From NCBI GenBank assembly GCA_026770025.1, contig JAMXDE010000056.1, positions 310,001 through 374,000 of the forward strand: a stretch of DNA of 64,000 nt, in the 5' to 3' direction. The notes under the pieces were generated by a model. The model was not told where the DNA came from and did not search any database. It worked only from the letters and a program-made list of their open reading frames with translations. Positions 51,860 through 61,400 of the stretch are shown here, piece by piece. Made by a program: the position numbers and the translations under genes. Numbering within the stretch: position 1 is the stretch's first letter; each line of letters starts with the position of its first letter. Source of the DNA: Craspedostauros australis (Eukaryota > Bacillariophyta > Bacillariophyceae > Mastogloiales > Achnanthaceae).

Positions 51860-52008
51860 GTCACACCATTTTTCGCCCCGTGTTAAATCTCCACGTTAAA
51901 TTCAATTTTGCGTCCTGGCGCAACCAATTTTATCCATCCGGGTACTTTTGCGTCAGGAGACAAAAAACAACGATTTTGCGTCCTGACGCAACAAAAAATC
52001 ACCGTGGA
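51860..52008 (-). repeat. Right terminal inverted repeat with GCGTCCTGACGC palindromes
   Basis: Inverted partner of 49310-49450. Palindrome-type motifs lie at about 51909-51920 (one mismatch), 51951-51962 (degenerate) and 51977-51988. Confidence 0.8.
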
Positions 52009-52894
52009 TATACACAGCCACACATACTAGCATGCTCTACTTCGTACTCTACCATTGTTTTCTTGTTTTGTGCTGGCAAAGCAGAGCACTCTGTGGTGAT
52101 GATGTTGAACATCCGGGGTGTTGGCACTGTAGTGTAAGTGTTATGACCCGTGTGAGCCAATAGCGGTGCGGTCCCTCCAGGATTTGTTGGAAATCCGGGG
52201 TTATAGTTAGTACTGTAATCTAATCCGCTGTTAGAAACTGTACCGTTTTAGAACTGTGAGCACAATCTCACTTTCTCTTCCGATTTCATTTCTCATGGTA
52301 GGCATCTGTCGCGGTGGCGACACGGGGCGTCGTGTTGTCTCTTAGGTGCTTCTCTCTTCATTCATCATGCTCTGTTCTTGCTTCCTTGTCTTGGCATTGA
52401 TGTTGCTTGCCTCTGCATCGTTGTAGCTGTCTACGCTTGCATGGTAGGGATCTGCAGTCCTGAGCACTTGCCTATCTCATGTTTCCGTCGTTGATCTCAT
52501 GACGCCATCGTCCCACGATCGATGTCAGCCTTGGTGATGTTCCAAACCTGCGGCTGTTCTGATCTTTTCTGATGTTCCAAACCTGCAGATGTTCTTGTCC
52601 GCAGGAGGGGCGCGTGCTGTCCTCTGAAGAGGGTGCGTCACTTGCCCATGGACTTGCTGTTCTGATCGACGTCGTCGTCTGGATGGTTGCCATGGTTGGC
52701 TTGGTATTGGGACCTCCTGATCCGCCATAGGTGTCGTCCTTGCGTTACTGGAGGACAGGCTATCCTCCTTGCGGTAGTACAGGTGTCAATCACGTCCGTA
52801 CCCTTAGTCATAGTCATAATGACATGGTATGCAAAGGTGTGACAAATAGTCTCCGAACATGTGACGAATAATATTCAAAGCTGTGACGAATAAT

Positions 52895-54634
52895 GTTGGG
52901 AGGTGCGGCAATCACGGGTATTCCGACAAAGTCGTACCCTCAATTCCTAACACAGATGAAGAGAATGCCAGCACCAAAGCTCCACCAAGCATTCTCCGCA
53001 CACCAACTGCATCAAGAAAGCAACTGAGAGTTGACAATGCCGAGGAACCAGCAAACACCTCGCCAACGATCACAGCTCCGCCAAGACCAAGGAAGCAGGA
53101 CATCAAGAGAACTGAACGGATGCGACGCCACCAAGCACGCAGCAGGAAGGGACCCCGTCCAGTGAAGAAGACACCAGAAGAAATGAATGTGAAAACTCGG
53201 AACGCGCTCAAGAAACTCACCAGCCACAACATTCCAGGCAAGCAATTCTCGAGCAACCTTTCTGTGTTCAATAGCGACCATGCAAGATCTGAAACATCAA
53301 ACTCAGATGACGAAGACAACGAAGCAGGAAGGGAGGATGATGATAAGAGCGAAACTGAGGGAGACGAGACCAAGAACGACGAAACTACCACCGAAGACGA
53401 ACCACCGGAACAACTAGACTCAGGCAGCGCAATTATCGACGCGCTATACGGCAACAACGCAGTCTACACGAATGACTCTACCACGGAATTCGGTATGACA
53501 AGTGAAGACCATCCAACAGAATACACCGAACCGAATACGTTCAACGAAGCATACCACCACCCAATCGCAGAACACCGAAATGGATTCAGAGCCGCAATCA
53601 AGAAAGAGCTGAAGTCCATGATCGATCGGGGTGTCTACAGGAAGATCAAGAGATCCGCCATCCCTCGTGACAGACGATGCTGCAAATGCAAATGGGTGTT
53701 CAAGCTCAAGCGGAATGGCGTGTACCGCGCCAGACTTGTGGCATGCGGATACTCGCAGATCGGAGGAATCGACTACCAAGAGCACCACTCCCCAGTGATC
53801 CACGACATCACCTATCGAATTATGATGGTGGTCACGCTGCTGAAGCAGATGGACTGCACACTGGTCGATGTCGTTGGCGCCTTCCTTCATGGTGAACTGG
53901 AAGAGGAGGTATACATGAACTGCTCACAAGGAATGGACATTACCAGAGAGGAAGCACTCCTCCTACTGAAGCCAATCTACGGGCTTGTCCAGAGCGCGTG
54001 ACAGTGGTACAAGCTACTCGTCGCCACACTCAAGAACATCGGATTCAACCAGAGCCCAGCGGATCCATGCTTGTTCCACCAATCCACCAATGAAGGAACA
54101 GTGATCGTCGCCATCTACGTGGACGATTGCTTCTGTTGCGGAGACTAGAAAGCAATGGAGACCTTCCTTACCAACATCCAGAAGAGCAAGTTTGGTGTGA
54201 CCATCGAACGAGGACTTGGCGACTACCTCAGCTGCAACATCGAGCTGAACGCCGACAAGACCAAGGCCGTCCTTCGGCAACCGCATCTGATCAAGAACCT
54301 GATCGCAGAGTTTGGTGAAGCAGTGAGCAAGCTTCAATGCTACAACACACCAGGTACACCGAACCAAGGAATTGTTCGACCATCAGAGACCAATGGCCTT
54401 GAGAAGGTGAACGAGGCCGACCACGCGAACTACCGGAAGGGCGTGGGGATGCTGCTGTTTCTCATCAAGCACTCACGGCCGGACATCGCCAACCCAGTCA
54501 GAGAATTGACCAAGGTGCCAGACGGACCGACTCTAGCAGCCACAAAGGAGATGCATCGTATCATCAAATACGTCATCGATGTCAGGAATCGAGGGTGCGA
54601 ATATGTTGTATTATCCTAGATTGCCGCACCTCCC
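52895..54634. mobile_element. Inserted copia pol segment bounded by 16-bp inverted repeats
   Basis: GGGAGGTGCGGCAATC at 52898-52913 is repeated in inverse orientation at 54619-54634. ATAAT occurs directly outside both ends (52890-52894 and 54635-54639), a plausible 5-bp target duplication. The interior is almost entirely the broken copia reverse-transcriptase fragment. Confidence 0.5.
52914..54619 (+). pseudogene. Ty1/copia pol fragment (integrase-RT linker and reverse transcriptase), broken
   Basis: The acidic/basic linker (PRPRKQDIKRTERMRRHQAR...) and FNEAYHHPIAEHRNGFRAAI lead into copia reverse transcriptase: KCKWVFKLKRNGVYRARLVACGY, VDVVGAFLHGELEEEVYM, LLLKPIYGLVQSA, then IYVDDCFCCGD with the catalytic YVDD. 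In-frame stops at TGA 53999-54001 and TAG 54146-54148 interrupt it, and it ends at TAG 54617 without an RNase H domain. Protease and integrase are absent. The remaining frame is otherwise intact, so decay is recent or the stops are few. Not functional as it stands. Confidence 0.85.
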
Positions 54635-55303
54635 ATAATACCAAAATTAGACTGACCGATCTATCAAAGTCGGACACGCTCCCAAGTCTATGGTGGACCT
54701 CCTCCCCTGTGTGTCAAGAGTATGACGGACGACGGACAGACTAATCGTGAGACATGGTTTGAGTGGATTGACGAAACTGGTGTGGCGAATGATGGATGTG
54801 AAAGGGAGACCGGAACACCGAAGTGTTCCAAGCATGAGGGTTGACCGGTTAACCTGAAACATCTATGCGAAAACGCTATCACAGTTGAGTCGCTTGGAAC
54901 CCAGAACATGATTACGTGACTGACAGAGAACCAGCGAAGGAGAACAAAGCGCGGACTGCAACAGCATCGAAGGACTGGACTGATCGTGCCAGAACCCCAT
55001 GTTCTGAGCAAGTGTGATTGTTGGTGAACATGTGAGAAGAGTGAGTGAACAACACGGAAGAGTGCACTGAATGAGTGATGAATGTCTGATGAGAAGAGAG
55101 TGAATCGAGCATTGGCATGCATGCACCTCAGGAGTGTAGACCGATCTCTCAACAGCTGAGCATGGTGAAATGCACTTGTCATGAGCAATGAAATGGACAT
55201 GACAGAGAGAGACTGCAATGATGATCATGAGGGGCAACTACAGGAGGCCATCAGCATCATCATGGGCAAACGAGTTGACGATTTGAGAAAGGAGTATGTT
55301 GTT
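54635..55303. other. Spacer between pol fragment and right inverted repeat
   Basis: Non-coding; short overlapping minus-strand frames only. It corresponds in position to 52261-52894 on the left, but the two spacers are not similar apart from the first ~25 bp next to the outer repeat. Confidence 0.5.
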
Positions 55304-55457
55304 CTCACAGTTCTAAAACGGTACAGTTTAATGAGCATTAGACTATATCTATAACCCCGGATTTCCAACATGTTTCGAAACGTTACGATTGAAATCCTAC
55401 GTTTCTACCACCATCAGCACAGCAACACTCGCCATCACCCTTACCACCACCATCATC

Positions 55458-56600
55458 ATGAGCTCCTTCTTTGGCAAGTCCGATCGTTACCCCATCGTGT
55501 TCGACGGAAAGAAGTCCAACTGGAACGCATGGAGCGCTAAGTTCCTCACCCGCGCTGATCGCAAGGGCTACGGGAACTTTTACCTCCAAGCTGCGGATGC
55601 CGTGGTGGTGAAGGATGAACCTCTCGGACCATCCAGTCTTGCCCCGACGACGGGTGGAGACTCGGGTACGGGGGAACCCAAGAAGGTGTCAGTCATGTCC
55701 TACACGGAGAAGGCTGAGTACCGGAAGGCGTTGGCGAAGTACGCGTTTGAAGAACTGACCATGGCTATCAACCATGAAACTCTGGAAGGCAATGTTGCCT
55801 TCATGGCTGTGCTGGGATGCAAGAGCGGTACCTACGAAGATGGTGATCCACGCAAGGCGTGGAAGGCGCTCGAGCGCATCTACGAGCAACGTACTGCACC
55901 AGTCAAGGCGCAGCTGTTGGCTCAACTCAACAGAATGCGGTTGAAGAAGGGCGAGCGCCCTGATTCGTTCCTCACCGAGATGGAGGTGCTCCGCAACCGT
56001 TTGGGGAATGCTGGCGTGAAGATGGACGTCGAGCAATACAACATGCTTGTACTCAACGCTCTTGGGAGAGACTACGAGATGGACGTGAAGCTCATAGAGC
56101 TCAAGTTCGCTGGCAAAGAAGACAAGATGACAATTGAAGACATCCGCGAGGCCGTGTGCCTCACCTACGACCGCCACCATACCAAACATGGTTCTAAGCG
56201 CGAAGGAGGCAACCATGGCAAGGAGGAGATGGCCTTGGCTGCGATCGGCGGGTTCAAGGGCAACTGTCGCAACTGTGGCATCTACGGACACAAGAAGGCG
56301 GACTGTCGCTCCCCTACAAAGAGCGGCAACGGCAAGCAAGGCGGTGGCGCCAAGAAGAACGGCAACCGCGGCAACGGCAACCGCAACAACGGCAACTTCA
56401 GCGCCGGAGGCTTCAACGGCAAGTGCAAGTTCTGTGGCAAGACAGGCCACAAGATCTTGCAATGCTTCAAGTTGAAAGCAGCGATGAAAGACGCAGACTC
56501 AGCCAATGTGGCTACTGACGGGATGGACGGCATGGACGATGTCGCGCTGGTCACCGTCGATAATGTGATGTTGTGTGTTGGCAAGTTCCGCGCACGGTAG
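55458..56600 (+). CDS. Copia-type Gag polyprotein, stand-alone
   Basis: The product is 380 residues from ATG 55458 (context ATCATCATGAGC). The N-terminal part has the copia Gag pattern (YPIVFDGKKSNWNAWSAKF; then YEDGDPRKAWKALERIYEQR and LLAQLNRMRLKKGERPDSF). Two CCHC zinc knuckles follow, CRNCGIYGHKKADC (about 277-290) and CKFCGKTGHKILQC (about 326-339), separated by a Gly/Asn-rich basic linker; these bind element RNA during particle assembly. The frame is intact and ends in its own stop, with no protease or integrase downstream in any frame before the next element. It may be a separate gag gene, a truncated element or a domesticated copy. Confidence 0.85.
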   Translation: MSSFFGKSDRYPIVFDGKKSNWNAWSAKFLTRADRKGYGNFYLQAADAVVVKDEPLGPSSLAPTTGGDSGTGEPKKVSVMSYTEKAEYRKALAKYAFEELTMAINHETLEGNVAFMAVLGCKSGTYEDGDPRKAWKALERIYEQRTAPVKAQLLAQLNRMRLKKGERPDSFLTEMEVLRNRLGNAGVKMDVEQYNMLVLNALGRDYEMDVKLIELKFAGKEDKMTIEDIREAVCLTYDRHHTKHGSKREGGNHGKEEMALAAIGGFKGNCRNCGIYGHKKADCRSPTKSGNGKQGGGAKKNGNRGNGNRNNGNFSAGGFNGKCKFCGKTGHKILQCFKLKAAMKDADSANVATDGMDGMDDVALVTVDNVMLCVGKFRAR

Positions 56601-58439
56601 CCTACGATCGTGGAAGATGGTGTTGGTTGATAGTCGTTCGTTTGCTATTTCATTACGTTGGCACTCCGATACTCTCGGTGTCCGTTCGTTCTCTTGCCCG
56701 ATGCTCTCGGCGCTTCAATCTGTTTCGTAGATTCGGTCTCCGACTATGAGTCGGTACGCGAGATCCTCTCTCGCTCCTCTCTGTATTCTCTCTCTCTCTC
56801 TTTCAACATCGTGTGTTCGTGCTACACGATACTCCGTGTTCAATGCGTACTCCGCATTCGACACTCCGTTCATTCAGTACTGGCTTCTACTTGATGAGTA
56901 CTTACCATTTGAAGTTCACCTTCAGTATCCATGATCTTCATGGGTCATCGTATCTTCACCTCCTGCTCTGACTTGGAGATAGCTGTCGACGTGGTGACAT
57001 GTTGACATCCTGTCGACGTCAGTAGGCGTCCTTCTGCTCTCCAGATGTCACCTTCCATTGGTGATGCAGCAGTCTGTCAGATGATATCGTCATCTGAGGT
57101 TTAGTTGGGAAGTACCTCGAGATTCTCTTGGTACCATTGATGCATGGACGGACGATCTTCTGATTCTCTCAGAAATCGTTATTTGCAAATTTCCTCCAGA
57201 AATCTTGCCCCTTTTCGTGTGTTCCATTTCCCCTGTAATTCTGACGAATCACAGCATACTATCGACACGAGTATAGTTATACCGTCCAAGTATGTATGAG
57301 AGAATAGCGGGTGAACGATGCACATAGTTGAGATTCAATGAGGGACAGACTAGTACCGAACACGGTATCAACCCGATGGGAGAAATTCCTGTTTTGGCGC
57401 GAAATCTTCCGACTTGATTGACCACCAAACCTTTTTCTCCTCCTTTCTCTCCTCCATTCACGAATCCATCATGACTCAAACCTGACCGACCTGACTCACA
57501 CCCCACCTGGGAACTATATGCTCTTCAGATCCTCCTTACTAAAACTTATCTCGATTCCTTCATTGCTGATGACCACCACACTACCACCGTGGTCTCAGCA
57601 TGCGTATCCAACTTGCTTCAACTCAAGCAATGGAATCCGAGTGTCAGCTTCAGCCACAGCCACTGCTTCATGACCGTCACCACTGATTGTCATGACCTAC
57701 ACTGCAGTGTAACTACATGTGCGGAGAGCAAGGTACTGTATTGACTGTCTACTCTGTTGCACTGAATCAAGTGCATCAGTGCAGGGTCTCGCCAAGTTGT
57801 GTGGCATCGTTTCTTCACCCTACTAACACCAATAAGCTAACTCATAATAACGGACAAGGATTAGCTACAAAGCACTCTACTTCTCATCGTTACAAGTTAT
57901 AACTATTCAAACAGCACACCTCTCTTGAACTGCATCACACGGCTATCCCGAAGCCGGCAGATTCACGAGGCATTCTCCACCGATTCGCGACGCCTACGCA
58001 CGAATCCTAACTGGTAGCTGCGAGTGGTTGCCAAATACTCTCTTATCAACTCCACCGAGCATCTTCCTCTGCCAACCGATCGCAAGAGTCTCTCTGAGAC
58101 GAAGCCAAAAGGCACAGCTCGAAGACCGAGCTTCCAACAAGGACCACGTCCTCACCGCATGCATCTGATCTGAAATCAGATCCCCACCGCTCGAAAACCG
58201 AGCCACTCAAGAGGACAAAAGTCCCAGCTGAAGGTAAGCGACCCAAGGTCGAACTTCAGTAGCCTCTGCCAAAGCAAGCAATAACCGCACTCGCCGACCG
58301 AGTGCGAGCCCCTCCAAGCCTGCATCGAACTTCAGTGCACACCTTCCCAACGAAGTGAAGTCGAGCAAGAGCAAGAGAAGGCAAACAGATCGATCCCCTC
58401 GAAGTCCGAAGACTATTCGAGAAGTCCCCGTCATCCATC
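56601..58439. other. Spacer between two copia gag genes; leader/LTR region unresolved
   Basis: TGTTGGTTGATAG at 56621 follows a purine-rich stretch and could be an LTR start, but I find no second copy in the window. AACTGGTAGCTGCGAG near 58007 could be a primer-binding site (TGG at its start) for the downstream copia element. No gene is recognisable; a pyrimidine-rich tract runs through 56660-56830. Confidence 0.35.
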
Positions 58440-61400
58440 ATGGCGGAAGAGACAACTCCTGCCACGCTGGAAGAGCTGCAAGCGCAGCTCGAAGCGATCA
58501 CGGTCGAGAACGCTCGCCTCACACAGGCGACGTTGGCGGCCGAAGCCGCTGCAGAAGCAGCAAACGCGGCCATAGCCACTGCCCAAGCAGCGGCGACAGC
58601 CACCACGACCCCAAGCCGTCCCGGTCTCGAGCGCAGCCGCTCCGCTGGCGACACAAGACCTCGAACGGAACAGTCCTTCCTCGGCGACAGCATCTTCGAC
58701 ATGGAAACCCCCATGCCCAAGAAGAGCAGAAAGTCAGAAGAGGACAGCGAAGACGACGACCACGACCTCTCTGGGAAACCAACCGTTCCCATCATGGGAG
58801 GTATCCTCAAGCAAGGACGCAACTGGGTGCCCTGGACCGCAGGCGCGCCGAACGGGCATTGGACGGGCCTCCAAGACGAGTCACACACCAGGTGGACCAA
58901 CTCTCAACAACAGAGAATCCTCCATAACGGTGCTGACTCAACCAACCAGTCCAAGCGAGAGCAAGGACTCACCGACAAGTTCAAGAAAGGAGGGAACATC
59001 CAGCAGTTCATTCGCCTGGTGCGAAACCACATGGCAAGAACCGGACTCCTCACCATGGCGTACATCGCTGACGCCAACGCAGAGTCAGGAATGACTTGCG
59101 TCTTGGACTCACCAGCCGCCTTCACTCTTGAAGATGCCACCAAGCACTTCGACGAGTTCCATCTGAAGTGGGATCACTACGACGTCCAGAACAACGAGAC
59201 AGCCTCAGCGTTCTTCCGTGACAGTCTTGATCCAGCCCTCGAAGACCAACTCATGAACCGAATCGAGCCGAAGTTCCACGATAACTTCATCACTCTCTTC
59301 GTTGAGTTCATGAACAGCAACTCGGCCAACTCCTTGGATGAACAAGACGCCCTCGCAGCCAAGATCCGCGAAGTCAACTGCAGACGTTTTCCAAACGAGA
59401 ACGTTGGTCTCATGGCAGTCCACCTCCGTGCTCTTTGCAAGCGCCTCGACGACGCCGGTCGCTTCGACCTTCGTCTCCTCCGAACGATCCTCGACGCCTT
59501 CCTGCAGGCTGGAGGACAGATCCGGTCTGGTGAACAGTACCGACGTCCTCTCTATGTGATGAAGGATAACCTTGAGGAAATCCTCATGCGTCTCCCCGTC
59601 TTCACGTACGAGTACGCTCGCCCCCAGCTTGCCGCAAAAGATCTCACATGGATGGCAATCTGCAACAAGGCCGAGGCGTCGTACGAAAACGAAGTGCGCG
59701 GAAATCGCTGGCATGCCATCAGGCGTACCAGAGACAGCAACGTGCCCAGGTACTCGTACGCCAACAACGCCGTCCAGAATCCAAGCGCCAACGTTCTCGA
59801 GCAACACAAGGGTTTCTCCAAGAACGACGGAAGGAGAAACAACTTCAAGAAGCCCAAGGAACGCGACGCCAAACGCAACGCCAGCCAGGGCTGGTCGTCC
59901 AAAGCTCCCAAGCCCGGTGAACCACAGCGCAAGCTTGTCAACGACAAGACTTTCATGTGGTGCGCCAAGTGCCGCCGCTGGCGTCTCTCGCACAACACTG
60001 AGAGTCATCAGGACAACTTCAAGTTCAAGGCGAAGGCAAAGGGCAAGCAAGCTCCCAAACAGGACAACCTCTCCATTGACATGGCTGCGTGGACATGCTT
60101 CACAGCCGCCTCCAGTCAAGACGAAGACACCTGGTGGTCTCTCGTCTGGAACCTCTTCACCTCCTTCAACTACTTCGGTAGCATCGTTGGAATGGTTCTC
60201 CTCTTCGCCTCACTCCAAGTCATCACTATCGGAGTAGAGTATGGGTGGTACATCGCGGCAGCAAATGCCTGGATGCTAATTGCCGTAACTCTACTACTCC
60301 TCCACACGAACGTACCACGAAGACCTGACTCAATCAACTCTGCTGATCTAGTCTACAACAAGGCACGAGTCAAAGAACGGTACAAGCAAGTGCATAAACG
60401 TCCAACACACTTCAATGGAGCCGTGAAACGCAGTCTCTACGATCTCGTAATGGAAAGTCTCGACCCAGATGGACCCAAACCCGTGAACGTGTCGAAAGGA
60501 AACTCCCCACGAACAAAACGTGTGTGGCGTCCCCAGGCTCGGACCAAAACTCGCAATCACAGATCAAAACGTCGTCACTGGAACCAATCGAAAAATTCCA
60601 CTTATGGTAAAAACCAAACACCCACGACAGCAAAATTGCCCCGCCAAGAAGGTCGCACCTCATCCATCTCACGAAATCTCTGGAGCCTGTACCCAACTCG
60701 CGGAATTGACTTGATGTATGATCGAAGTCAAAAGCAACAATGTGACAATGACATGCCCGCACTACTCACTCTGCAAGGTCTAGCCTCCTTCTTCTCCAAT
60801 CGCAATGCTTTCGCATCTCCAGCTAAAGCTGAGAGTTATCTCTCACCCGATGCTCCATTCGAACTCGTTTGGGACAGCGGAGCATCAATTTCTGTGACAA
60901 ATGACCTCAACGATTTCTGTTCTACTCCAAGTCCTCCACCAAGACCGACCTTTCTCAACGGATTCCTCAAGAAAATCCAAGTGAATGCGTTGGGAACCGT
61001 CGAATGGTATGTCCTTGATGTAACTGGAAGCCCTCGCAAATTGCGACTGCCTGCTTTCCATGTTCCCGAATCAAAGGTCAAGCTAATCAGCACTTCCAGT
61101 CTCCTTGAAGAGTATCAGGGCGAAACGATCGTTTTCAACAAATCCTCCTGCAAACTCAGCGGAATCCTGGGAAACGACGATCGCAACGCAATCGTAGCGA
61201 ATTACAAGAAGTCCACAAGGCTACCAACATCAGTCGGCTACAGTGCCGACAACATCCATGACGTGCCAGCTGCACTAACTTCCATCGTTGGTACCGTGTC
61301 GGACCACAACGTGAACCTCACCCAACCGCAAAAGGAACTTCTTCGGTGGCACTATCGTCTTGGACATTTATCCTTCAGTCGAGTGAAGTTCCTGCTGCGT

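Larger units (their letters stand above)
49310..52008. mobile_element. 2.7-kb TIR element with TA target duplication
   Basis: The ends are inverted: TCCACGGTGATTTTTCGTCG (49310) against TCCACGGTGATTTTTTGTTG read inward from 52008. Both are flanked by TA (49308-49309 and 52009-52010). Imperfect homology extends ~150 bp inward, including TTTAACACGRGG. The subterminal regions carry palindromic TTGCGTCAGGACGCAA-type motifs, two on the left and three on the right. No intact transposase is present, so it is probably non-autonomous. It starts 10 bp after the solenoid gene's stop codon. Confidence 0.7.
52185..55370. mobile_element. Inverted-repeat-bounded unit starting TGTTGGAAATCC, disrupted copia LTR or TIR element
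   Basis: The ends are inverted copies: 52185-52260 (plus) and 55304-55370 (minus). There is a perfect 22-bp terminus TGTTGGAAATCCGGGGTTAT+AG and a second conserved block (AACTGTACCGTTTTAGAACT, then GTGAG). TGTTGG...CCAACA is the classic LTR terminus, so this may be a copia LTR for the gag ORF that starts 88 bp later, enlarged by an inserted pol fragment. Alternatively it is a TIR transposon. No matching target duplication is seen outside it. Confidence 0.5.

Noticed and set aside
56621-58439. TGTTGGTTGATAG as an LTR start and AACTGGTAGCTGCGAG as a primer-binding site
   Set aside because: No second LTR copy is in the window to confirm either; noted only as possibilities.
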